Of a stretch of 64,000 nucleotides of DNA, positions 1 to 6,871 are shown in pieces. How positions within the stretch are numbered: the first letter of the stretch is position 1; each line of letters begins with the position of its first letter. Made by a program: the position numbers and the translations under genes. A model generated the notes under the pieces. That model had not been told where the DNA came from, made no database searches, and saw only the letters and a list, made by a program, of their open reading frames with translations. Where the stretch lies: positions 2,976,001-3,040,000 of the forward strand of contig CP065000.1 in the NCBI GenBank assembly GCA_016700075.1, given 5' to 3'. This DNA comes from Acidobacteriota bacterium. Lineage in GTDB: Bacteria > Acidobacteriota > Blastocatellia > Pyrinomonadales > Pyrinomonadaceae.

Positions 1-219
1 CAGTCCTTTCGCGTGCTTTATGACAATGTTGAGGTCGGATACTATGAGGCTGACATCGTCGTCGAGGGAAAAGTGCTGGTTGAATTGAAGGCCGTGAGAT
101 CTCTTGATGAGGTACACAGGGCACAGTGCATGAACTATCTGCGGGCTAGTGGACTGAGGATCTGTTTACTTATCAACTTTGCGACACCCAGGATACAGAT
201 AAAACGAATTGCACGATGA
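1..219 (+). CDS. GxxExxY-family protein, 5' end outside window (partial)
   Basis: An open frame runs in from the left edge and stops at TGA 217-219; about 72 residues are visible. The stretch YYEADIVVEGKVLVELKAV (residues about 15-33) is the hallmark core of the GxxExxY family, small PD-(D/E)XK-like proteins: the D of EADIVV and the E-x-K of VELKAV match the nuclease-type acidic and lysine positions. The C-terminal part (NYLRASGLRICLLINFATP) is also typical. The family has no firmly established function. A GTG at 13 is in frame but lies inside the conserved domain, so the true start is upstream of the window. Family assignment is fairly certain; biochemical role is unknown. A short tandem repeat follows the stop codon. 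Confidence 0.85.
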   Translation, partial: QSFRVLYDNVEVGYYEADIVVEGKVLVELKAVRSLDEVHRAQCMNYLRASGLRICLLINFATPRIQIKRIAR

Positions 220-230
220 AATGCCCTCTC

Positions 231-270
231 TTATGTTTGTATCCGTGTTTATCTGTGTTCATCTGTGGTT
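231..270. repeat. Short 10-bp tandem repeat after the GxxExxY gene
   Basis: Three adjoining decamers, ATCCGTGTTT (241-250), ATCTGTGTTC (251-260) and ATCTGTGGTT (261-270), are variants of one unit; TTATGTTTGT (231-240) is a looser fourth. An inverted relative, GGATACAGAT (191-200), sits in the last codons of the preceding gene. It occupies the space before dapA and may contain leader sequence for it. From memory such ATCTGTG-type tracts are often found beside GxxExxY genes. Confidence 0.7.
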
Positions 271-282
271 AAATTCTAAATT

Positions 283-1176
283 ATGACGCTACCAAGAGAT
301 TGGATACGAGGTGTGGGGACGGCTTTAGTGACGCCGTTTAGAAAGGACGGTTCTATCGACGAGGAGTGCTTCGTCTCGCTGGTCGAGCGGCAGATAAAGA
401 ACGGCGTAAAGCTGCTCGTGCCGTGCGGAACAACGGGCGAAAGCGTTACGATGAGCGAAGCCGAACGGATTCAGATCATCAAATTGACGGTTTCGACCGC
501 ACATAAACGCGGAGCAAAGGTCATCGCCGGCACTGGCGGCAACAACACTGCTGCGGCCATCGAATTCACGCGCAAGGCTCGCGAAACTGGTGCCGATGCG
601 GCGTTGATCGTCGCTCCGTATTACAACAAGCCGACGCAGGCGGGAATGTTCGCCCATTTCTCGGAGATTGCAAAGAGCGTAAAGGGTTTTCCGATCATGC
701 TCTACAACGTGCCTTCGCGAACGTCTTCAAATATCTCTGCAGAAACGACACTTCGGCTTGCCGATGCACACGAGAACATCGTCGCGACAAAAGAGGCGTC
801 CGGGAATTTTTCCCAGGTGATGGAAATATTGGCGAAACGGCCCCGGAATTTCAAAGTGTTTTCCGGCGATGATGCGACGACGATACCGCTGATAGCGCTT
901 GGCGCCGACGGCCTTGTTTCGGTGATTTCCAACGAAATGCCTAAAGAGACCACGAAAATGGTCGAGCACGCTCTGAACGGGTCATTTCATTTCGCACGCA
1001 AGATCCATTACAAACTGCTGCCGCTGATGGAGGCGAATTTCATCGAATCCTCGCCCGCCCCGTGCAAATTCGTGATGAAAGAAATGGGCCTGCTCGAAGA
1101 GAATCTAAGGCTTCCGCTCGTTCCTGTAAGTGAGGCCGCCAGAAAGACGTTGCGCGGGGCCATGCCCAATCAATAA
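283..1176 (+). CDS. dapA: 4-hydroxy-tetrahydrodipicolinate synthase
   Basis: Condenses pyruvate with aspartate semialdehyde, the first committed step of lysine/diaminopimelate synthesis; cytoplasmic TIM-barrel enzyme. The 297 residues match the usual family length. Visible are the CGTTGES loop (residues 48-54; the Thr of the proton relay), the YNVPSRT motif with catalytic Tyr141, and KEASGN with the Schiff-base Lys170. Glycine-rich GTGGNN at 83-88 is also typical. ATG 283 gives the expected N-terminus (GVGTALVTPF close to the start). dapD follows 132 bases downstream on the same strand, and an aminotransferase comes next, so this is a partial lysine operon. Assignment is secure. Confidence 0.97.
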   Translation: MTLPRDWIRGVGTALVTPFRKDGSIDEECFVSLVERQIKNGVKLLVPCGTTGESVTMSEAERIQIIKLTVSTAHKRGAKVIAGTGGNNTAAAIEFTRKARETGADAALIVAPYYNKPTQAGMFAHFSEIAKSVKGFPIMLYNVPSRTSSNISAETTLRLADAHENIVATKEASGNFSQVMEILAKRPRNFKVFSGDDATTIPLIALGADGLVSVISNEMPKETTKMVEHALNGSFHFARKIHYKLLPLMEANFIESSPAPCKFVMKEMGLLEENLRLPLVPVSEAARKTLRGAMPNQ

Positions 1177-1217
1177 GGCCGGCCACATAGGCCGTGTAAC
1201 GGCCGCCAAGCATGTAG

Positions 1218-1238
1218 CCCACACCGTTTCGGTGTGGG
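1218..1238. other. Perfect 9-bp hairpin between dapA and dapD
   Basis: CCCACACCG (1218-1226) and CGGTGTGGG (1230-1238) pair perfectly around a TTT loop. No T-run follows, so it is not a standard intrinsic terminator; GGGAGGAACATTAA follows directly. The rest of the 132-base gap is GC-rich with repeated GGCCG units (1178-1205). It could be an attenuator-like element, an mRNA-stability hairpin or a dispersed REP-like repeat; nothing here decides between these. Confidence 0.6.
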
Positions 1239-1308
1239 ATGGGAGGAACATTAACAATATCAGCTCGCATAGCGGGCGGCAGCAAGACAATGGAAGAGAA
1301 TAAAAAGA

Positions 1309-2139
1309 ATGCAATTACGCAGCCAGATCGAACAACTTTTTTCCAGATCTGAATTCACCTCGGACGACCGCGCGGTCTTCGAAGAATTCAAGACGGCGTT
1401 GCGAATCGGCGATATACGTTCTGCGGAAAGAGGCGACGACGGAGTTTGGCGAGCGAATTCATGGGTAAAACAGGGAATTCTGCTCGGGTTTCGGATGGGC
1501 AAGATGGTCGAGATCTCGAAGCCGACCGAGACGCTGCAATTTTTTGATAAAGACACATTTCCGCTCAGGCCAACTTCGCTGGAAGACAAGATCCGCATCG
1601 TTCCGGGCGGCTCAACGATCCGTGATGGCTCGTATGTTGCTGAAAATGTTGTACTTATGCCGCCGTGCTACATCAATGTCGGAGCATACGTTGACGAAGG
1701 GACGATGGTTGACAGCCACGCACTTGTCGGCTCGTGCGCTCAGATCGGAAAACGCGTTCACCTTTCTGCAGCGGCTCAGATAGGCGGCGTGCTCGAGCCT
1801 GTGAATGCAACGCCGGTGATCATTGAAGATGATGTTCTTGTCGGCGGGAACACCGGAGTTTACGAAGGAACCATCGTTCGAGAAGGTGCAGTTTTGGCAA
1901 GCGGTGTTATATTGACGCGCTCAACACCTGTATTCGACCTGCCGAATAACCGCGTCATCAAAGCTGAAGACGGCGGTTCGCTGGTGATACCTGCGGGAGC
2001 CGTCGTCGTGCAAGGTTCGCGTGCCGTGACCAACGATTTCGGCCGCGAGAACGGCCTGTCTATCTATTGCCCGATCATCGTCAAGTACCGCGACGAGCGA
2101 ACCGATGCGGCAACAAAGCTGGAAGATTACCTTCGTTAG
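1309..2139 (+). CDS. dapD: Tetrahydrodipicolinate N-succinyltransferase
   Basis: Transfers succinyl from succinyl-CoA to tetrahydrodipicolinate in the succinylase branch of diaminopimelate synthesis. The 276-residue protein has an alpha-helical N-terminal part (about 1-100) followed by hexapeptide repeats of a left-handed beta-helix (about 110-235), e.g. GAYVDEGTMVDSHALVGSCA and the glycine-rich EDDVLVGGNTGVYEGT stretch. Trimeric in known relatives. ATG 1309 reproduces the family N-terminus (MQLRSQIEQLF). An ATG at 1290 is in another frame and opens only a 20-residue reading frame ending inside dapD. Context with dapA and a class I aminotransferase fits the succinylated pathway, in which a succinyl-diaminopimelate aminotransferase is the next step. 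Secure. Confidence 0.96.
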   Translation: MQLRSQIEQLFSRSEFTSDDRAVFEEFKTALRIGDIRSAERGDDGVWRANSWVKQGILLGFRMGKMVEISKPTETLQFFDKDTFPLRPTSLEDKIRIVPGGSTIRDGSYVAENVVLMPPCYINVGAYVDEGTMVDSHALVGSCAQIGKRVHLSAAAQIGGVLEPVNATPVIIEDDVLVGGNTGVYEGTIVREGAVLASGVILTRSTPVFDLPNNRVIKAEDGGSLVIPAGAVVVQGSRAVTNDFGRENGLSIYCPIIVKYRDERTDAATKLEDYLR

Positions 2140-2183
2140 TGACGCTCTTTGCCGCCGAGCCTGAGAGGGGTAAAATTAAAATT

Positions 2184-2393
2184 ATGGGACAAAATGAGAC
2201 TCCTGAGAACAAGCCCGAGCACAGCATAAAGGAAAAGATCAGTGGCCTAGGTCAGAAGATCGTCGGTGAGATAGAAGAGATCGGCGGAGCCCTGACGGGC
2301 GATCCGCTGACGATCGCCGAGGGCGAACTCAACGTCGAGGTCGGTGATATCCGTGACGAGATGGAACACGAAGACGAAGAGGCTGATAAATGA
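2184..2393 (+). CDS. Small acidic CsbD-like protein
   Basis: A 69-residue, strongly acidic protein. Its middle (GQKIVGEIEEIGGALTGDPL then TIAEGELNVEVGDIRDE) resembles the CsbD fold: a VKGxVKE-like helix, a G-x-LTGD-x-L turn and an EG-x-x-x-x-x-VG helix. CsbD proteins are general-stress proteins of unknown mechanism. The frame is open from 2067, but that start lies inside dapD; ATG 2184, preceded by GAGAGGGG at 2163-2170, is the sensible start. Its stop overlaps the start of the aminotransferase gene (ATGA at 2390-2393), suggesting translational coupling. The charged tail (EMEHEDEEADK) is unlike classical CsbD, so the match is moderate. Confidence 0.7.
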   Translation: MGQNETPENKPEHSIKEKISGLGQKIVGEIEEIGGALTGDPLTIAEGELNVEVGDIRDEMEHEDEEADK

Positions 2394-3538
2394 GCGCGGT
2401 GAGCGAAAAGATGGACTTTGAACTTCCTCAGCGTATGCGCGGCCTTCAGCCGACGCTGATTCGTCAGTTTTTCGAGCGTGCACTGCCCGGCAGCATAAAT
2501 TTCGGGCTTGGTGAGCCCGACCTGCCGACACCTGAATTCCTAAGAAGAGAGGCCTCCCGCGTTACGCTCGAGGAACAGAACGGCTACACATCGCATCCGG
2601 GAATTCCGGAGCTTCGCGACAAGATAGCCGAGCAATATCCGCATCTCAGCCTGCCGCGAACCGGCGTCGTCGTAACTTGCGGCTCCCAAGAGGCGATGAC
2701 GGCGGCGTTCCTGTGTACTGTTGACGCCGGCGACGAGGTGCTGCTGCCCGATCCGAGTTTTCCGGCCTATGATGCGTGCGTGCGGATCTCGCAGGGCGAG
2801 CCGATCTATTACAGAATGCCCGCTGAAAAGGATTTCGCTTTCGATTTAGACGAATTTCGTGCCCGCATCACGCCGAAAACAAAGGCCGCGGTCGTCATTT
2901 CGCCGTCAAATCCGACAGGCAAGATACTCACCGAGCAGAATTTTCGCGACATCGCAGAGGCTCTTGAAGGGACGGGAATTTGGCTGATCTCTGATGAGAT
3001 CTACAGCGATCTTTATTTCAACGAGCGGCCGCATTCGGCGAGCGAGTTTTACGACCGCACGATCATTGTCAGCGGCCTCTCAAAATCGCTCTCGATGACC
3101 GGCTGGCGGCTGGGTTGGGCGGCGTGCAAGGACGCGGACCTGATCAACGCTATTCAGGTGCTGCACGGTTTTTTGACCGTTTGCACATCGACGATCACGC
3201 AAAAAGCGTCACTCATCGCGTGGACGGACGAGGCGGAGCAGGCCAAGGAACATGCCCGCGATGTCTATCGCGAACGCGGCCGTTTTCTTGTCGATCTGTT
3301 TGAAAAGGAATTGGGGCTGCACGCCACTTCGCCTGAGGGTGCGTTTTACACGATGCTTGACGTTCGCCCCATAGGAGATGATCTGGAGGTCGCCGAAAAG
3401 TGCCTGCAAAACCGCGTCATCACGGTACCGGGAGTCGCATTCGGTAATGAGGCGAAAGGCTTCCTGCGCATCTCTTTCTGTAACACCCAAGAACGTATGA
3501 CCGAAGGCGTCGCCCGTATGAAGCAGGCTCTTTTGTGA
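2390..3538 (+). CDS. PLP-dependent class I/II aminotransferase (possibly DapC-type)
   Basis: A 382-residue fold-type I aminotransferase. PLP-site landmarks are SNPTG (Asn174), SDEIYSD (Asp202 and Tyr205), SGLSKSLSMTGWRLGW with the Schiff-base Lys232, and the substrate-carboxylate Arg in FLRISF near the C-terminus. It overlaps the CsbD-like gene by four bases and sits downstream of dapA-dapD. By context it may be the succinyl-diaminopimelate aminotransferase that completes the succinylase pathway, but sequence alone is equally compatible with aspartate or aromatic aminotransferase activity. Family certain, substrate inferred only. Confidence 0.9.
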   Translation: MSAVSEKMDFELPQRMRGLQPTLIRQFFERALPGSINFGLGEPDLPTPEFLRREASRVTLEEQNGYTSHPGIPELRDKIAEQYPHLSLPRTGVVVTCGSQEAMTAAFLCTVDAGDEVLLPDPSFPAYDACVRISQGEPIYYRMPAEKDFAFDLDEFRARITPKTKAAVVISPSNPTGKILTEQNFRDIAEALEGTGIWLISDEIYSDLYFNERPHSASEFYDRTIIVSGLSKSLSMTGWRLGWAACKDADLINAIQVLHGFLTVCTSTITQKASLIAWTDEAEQAKEHARDVYRERGRFLVDLFEKELGLHATSPEGAFYTMLDVRPIGDDLEVAEKCLQNRVITVPGVAFGNEAKGFLRISFCNTQERMTEGVARMKQALL

Positions 3539-3539
3539 G

Positions 3540-4775
3540 CTAAGGTATTTTGAACGTCAATGGCTTGGAGGGTGAGGAATCACCGTTCTTTGCTGTGATC
3601 TCGTATTCGCCGGGTGCTAGTTCGATCGGGATATTCCAGATCGCTTCCGAGGTCATCGACGCCCTGTCCCTGAGTGTGAAGTTCTCGACGCGACACGGCC
3701 GGGTCAGTGTGCAATCAGGGCCGAATATATCAAAATAGATCGTCAACGGCTCAAAATCGGAGCCGACGACGCTAGCCAGCCAGCCGCCGTTCTTGTTCGG
3801 TGCGATCTCAATGGATGTCAATTGAGGGACAGGCCGGACCGTTCTTGCGGTGGTCGATCTTTCGATCAGCCATCGGCCATTCACCTTTCTTAGCACATAA
3901 TCAACAAAGTACGGGCCTACGGTCTTCTTTCTTGAGATATTTCCGTCCTTAGTTATGTCGTCGAGCGACCATTTTTCGAAGGTTCTTACTGTTGCTGCAT
4001 CACGGCCGTTGTTTAACTCGACCTTGTCAAATTCGAACGTCAAACACTCGGTCTGTTCACCGTAATAGCGGCCTTCCGCCAATAGTTTTTTCACGGTTTG
4101 CCTGATCCGGCTGCGGTCAAAATTTGCCTGGCCTTCGCTTTCGGAAAGCCAGTATCGGTCAAGCATCTCTTCGGTAAAATCGCTGGGGTCGCGATACATC
4201 ACCAACGATTCGAACATCTGCGAATCTTTCACCACACGTTTTACGTCCTCAACGTCGTCCGTTCGGCTGAAATTCCAGAATGATGCGGTTACCGCAGCAA
4301 CTGCGATGACCGCCAACACCAGATATGTCCACACGTATCTCTTCTTTGAACTGGCGGTTGAGAACCGACTATGGTCGTCAATTGTACGGGGAGTTTCAGG
4401 GACGATTCCCGACGAGAGTGCAAAGGTTGTTGTTTCAGGAGCCGTTACTACTTCATAGACAAATCTATATCCGCGGCCCTTTAGAGTTTCAATGTAGGCA
4501 TTTTCGGCGTCGAAAGCAGCGAGTGTCTTCCTGAGTCTGCTGACATACTGATTTACACGTGTCGATGTCGCTCCGTGCGGGTTGTCGGACCAAACGATAT
4601 CAATTATTTCTTCGTGACTGACCGGATCGCCGGCGCGGGAAAGGAGAACCGCTAAAACCTGCAGCGATCTCTTCTCGGCTTCTTTGACGATCGCCCCGTC
4701 GTGATACAGAACCAGCCTGTCGGCGTCGAAAACAAACCGTCCAAATGAGTAGAGCTTATCGGTGAGAGGCTCCAT
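3540..4775 (-). CDS. CadC-type membrane-bound winged-helix regulator
   Basis: A 411-residue one-component regulator. Residues about 9-108 are an OmpR/PhoB-type winged helix (EKRSLQVLAVLLSRAGDPVS, then RVNQYVSRLRKTL recognition helix and GRGYRF wing). Residues about 147-168 form one membrane span. The C-terminal half is predicted outside the cytoplasmic membrane: about 185-315 looks like an ARC6/IMS or NTF2-like fold (RYWLSESEG, KKLLAEGRYY, WLIERST), and the last ~90 residues resemble an Ig-like beta-sandwich. Such CadC-like proteins transduce an envelope signal directly to DNA. It converges on the aminotransferase with one base between them and diverges from the LuxR-type gene at 5150. Ligand and targets are unknown. 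Confidence 0.8.
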   Translation of the reverse strand: MEPLTDKLYSFGRFVFDADRLVLYHDGAIVKEAEKRSLQVLAVLLSRAGDPVSHEEIIDIVWSDNPHGATSTRVNQYVSRLRKTLAAFDAENAYIETLKGRGYRFVYEVVTAPETTTFALSSGIVPETPRTIDDHSRFSTASSKKRYVWTYLVLAVIAVAAVTASFWNFSRTDDVEDVKRVVKDSQMFESLVMYRDPSDFTEEMLDRYWLSESEGQANFDRSRIRQTVKKLLAEGRYYGEQTECLTFEFDKVELNNGRDAATVRTFEKWSLDDITKDGNISRKKTVGPYFVDYVLRKVNGRWLIERSTTARTVRPVPQLTSIEIAPNKNGGWLASVVGSDFEPLTIYFDIFGPDCTLTRPCRVENFTLRDRASMTSEAIWNIPIELAPGEYEITAKNGDSSPSKPLTFKIP

Positions 4776-5149
4776 TAGAGGGAAAACTGCAGGTCACATA
4801 AAATTCATATTAAATACATTTTAAATTCATTGACTATCCGCGTCGTTGGTATAGGCTGAAAGCACGATATTTCCCGAGCCTGCACCATCGGAAAACAAGT
4901 AGCGATATCAGCAGAAAAGAGTGTAGCACCAACTGCGAAAATTCGGAATTGAAAATTCTTTTCACAGTCAGGAAATGTCGACAGGTGAAAAAAATGAAGA
5001 AGATGAAAAAAATCTGACACAAATTGGTTCGATCTCCTGCGTTATTAATACGAGGGGCGAAATACGCATACGTTCTGTCGTCAATCAAAGTGATATAGTT
5101 GACCTATCCCGATCTTGAGGCAGTTGGCTGCAAATAAGCAGCGGATCTT
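4776..5149. other. Divergent intergenic region between two regulators
   Basis: 374 bases with no convincing gene. It is A/T-richer than its surroundings, especially 4981-5050 (runs of GAAAAAAATGAAGAAGATG type) and 4796-4830. It must hold promoters for the CadC-like gene (leftward) and the LuxR-like gene (rightward). I could not fix -10/-35 boxes with confidence. Two overlapping reverse-strand frames (4805-5088) are low-complexity and rejected as genes. Confidence 0.5.
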
Positions 5150-6298
5150 ATGGAAAACGAGATCGTAAAAACGATCAGCGCGATATACGATGCGGCGTAC
5201 GATGAAACGCCGGATTCGTGGGTGATAGTGTGCGAAAAGATCGACGGCCTCCTAGATGCCGAGAACGGCGGTGTTACCGTTCTCGATACGGTGCAAAAGG
5301 AGATCTCTGTGGTCGGGAGCCGTATGGACCCGGAGCTCTTAGCCCAATATGTCGAGCACTACCAATATAGAAATCCAATTCAGGACCGCATTGCCGGATT
5401 AAGAAGCGGGGGACGCTTTAATCGGGCGGAAGCAATAGCTGACGAAGATTTTGAAAAGCTGGAGATCACCAACGAATTCTTTTCAAAAGGCAGGATATTT
5501 CATTTCGAATATCGTGTGATCGCAGCCCCGGATGATCTGCATGCGGCGATCCAGTTCAGCCGACCGCGCGGACGCGGGAATTTTGCAAAGAAAGACCTGG
5601 AATTGATGGATCTGCTGATGCCGCATCTCGGCAGGGCATTCGGGATCCATTTCAATTTCCTCAAAGCAAAGCAGGAGCGGTCGATACTTGCAGAGGTGCT
5701 CGACAGAATGCCGCGCGGGGTCTTTGTCGTTAACGAGGCAAGAAAGGTGCTCTATTCGAACACCAGCGGCAACTCAATATTGACGGACGGCGACGGCATC
5801 TATATAAATCGCCGCGGCGGCATTTCAGTCCGAAACAACTCGGACCACAAACGGTTCAAGGCGGCACTTGCCGGTGTTTTTACGTCACCCGGTATCAATA
5901 GCGGCTGGGCGGCAACGATCAGGCTGAACCGCGGAACGGGCAAGCGTCCGCTTGAACTGCTGTTAGCAAAATGCACAAAGGGCGATTGCGACCAATTCGG
6001 TACCGGTGAAAAGGCGATCATATTTGTCTCGGACCCCGAATCGAAACGCGTATCGGTGGCAGATGTGCTTTGCCGGCTTTACGGCCTGACCAGGTCCGAG
6101 GCAAGGATCGCGGGAATGATCGCGGACGGTATGTCAATGGCTGATATATCCGACGAATTGTGCATTGCGGAAAGTACCGTCAAAACGCACCTAAAGCGAA
6201 TATTTTCAAAAACAGATACGCGGCGGCAGAGTGAGCTTGCCAAGCTCGTTTTGCTCGGACCGGCGTCGCTGAGGTTCGACGGCGAAAGAAAAGTTTGA
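5150..6298 (+). CDS. LuxR-family transcriptional regulator with PAS-like sensory region
   Basis: A 382-residue protein ending in a LuxR-type helix-turn-helix (about 312-372): LTRSEARIAGMIADGMSM, then DISDELCIAESTVKTHLKRI, with the conserved E, G, I, V-K and H-L positions. The N-terminal ~300 residues have no receiver aspartate; about 180-290 (VLDRMPRGVFVVNEARKVLY) looks PAS-like. This layout is typical of regulators in Proteobacteria and Acidobacteriota that sense an unknown small molecule or redox cue. There is no membrane segment. It is divergent from the CadC-like gene and is followed by the long non-coding stretch ahead of the surface-protein cluster, which makes it a candidate regulator of that cluster, though no binding site is evident. 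Confidence 0.88.
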   Translation: MENEIVKTISAIYDAAYDETPDSWVIVCEKIDGLLDAENGGVTVLDTVQKEISVVGSRMDPELLAQYVEHYQYRNPIQDRIAGLRSGGRFNRAEAIADEDFEKLEITNEFFSKGRIFHFEYRVIAAPDDLHAAIQFSRPRGRGNFAKKDLELMDLLMPHLGRAFGIHFNFLKAKQERSILAEVLDRMPRGVFVVNEARKVLYSNTSGNSILTDGDGIYINRRGGISVRNNSDHKRFKAALAGVFTSPGINSGWAATIRLNRGTGKRPLELLLAKCTKGDCDQFGTGEKAIIFVSDPESKRVSVADVLCRLYGLTRSEARIAGMIADGMSMADISDELCIAESTVKTHLKRIFSKTDTRRQSELAKLVLLGPASLRFDGERKV

Positions 6299-6378
6299 AA
6301 AATACCCCATATGGGTGACGACAGCAGACGCTGTTAATGTAATAATTTCTCGGTTCAACCAATATAACCGAACGATCT

Positions 6379-6604
6379 CGGGCCGGCGTCGTTATCAATT
6401 TTGATAACGGAACATTAGGGGGGAACGCCGGCCCGCCTCCACCAAGCGGTGAAGGGGCGAAAGGTTAAAATGCGATGCTCGGGCGGTTCAACGCCCGTTG
6501 CGGCATCGCCGTCGGCGGGGTTGCCGATGAATTGGAAAGTTTGACAGGGGGAAAAGTTGAGCGGGAACTAAAAACCCGGCAGGTGGTATCAGGCACCTGC
6601 CGGG
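6379..6604. other. Cluster of strong hairpins in a 573-base non-coding region
   Basis: The region 6299-6871 carries no credible gene. It holds three strong predicted structures. First, an 11-bp outer stem (6379-6389 with 6425-6435, CGGGCCGGCGT arm) encloses an 8-bp hairpin (6390-6397 with 6402-6409, CGTTATCA arm) plus a G-rich strand (6410-6424). Second, GCGATGC (6472-6478) pairs with GCATCGC (6503-6509) around an inner CGGGCG/CGCCCG hairpin (6480-6485, 6492-6497). Third, CCCGGCAGGTG (6575-6585) pairs with CACCTGCCGGG (6594-6604). AAAAA at 6570-6574 means this last one would read as an intrinsic terminator on the reverse strand. A further 8-bp inverted repeat is GAAACGGT (6621-6628) with ACCGTTTC (6670-6677). 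It may be a structured RNA or long leader; I recognise no known family. Confidence 0.6.
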
Positions 6605-6698
6605 CCGCGGTTCACGACTCGAAACGGTCCGTCCCAAGCGTGCTTCCGACAAAGCTAACCTTAGGGCATACCGTTTCATAAAGCAACAACAATTTAAC

Positions 6699-6780
6699 GC
6701 GAATTCGCATCCCCGTCGATGCCTCGTCATAAAGGCTGACACTCTCCTCGACAGGTCAGTGCCGGGATGTGTGAATTCGA
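6699..6780 (+). ncRNA. Putative structured leader RNA, copy 1
   Basis: This ~80-base element recurs at 11732-11814 and nowhere else that I found here; both copies precede large surface-protein genes. Arms seen: GCATCCC (6707-6713) with GGGATGT (6764-6770); outer GAATTC (6701-6706) with GAATTC (6773-6778); GCCT (6721-6724) with AGGC (6733-6736); CAC (6740-6742) with GTG (6759-6761), enclosing CCT-CGAC-AGG (6746-6755). Together they make a three-way junction. Blocks of 20 and 19 bases are identical in the two copies, while loops and stem ends vary in ways that keep pairing. The element ends 91 bases before the ATG of the next gene. Confidence 0.6.
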
Positions 6781-6871
6781 AGCGGGATCACCGCCGGACT
6801 GGCGGCCTACGGGTCGGCGCAGATGGTGAAAAAAGGTGATCTGATCTTGCTACGAAAGAGGAGCTAAAGGT

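Noticed and set aside
4805..5088. Two overlapping reverse-strand ORFs in the divergent intergenic region
   Set aside because: Low-complexity Phe/His-rich translations (FFHLLHFFHL type) from an A-rich stretch.
6475..6681. 68-residue ORF within the hairpin cluster
   Set aside because: It runs through stems of the predicted structures, has no ribosome site and no family features.
6699..6780. Known riboswitch (c-di-GMP, cobalamin, TPP, SAM, Moco, fluoride)
   Set aside because: Conserved core residues of these classes that I remember are not present, so I did not assign a ligand. A formal Rfam scan remains decisive.
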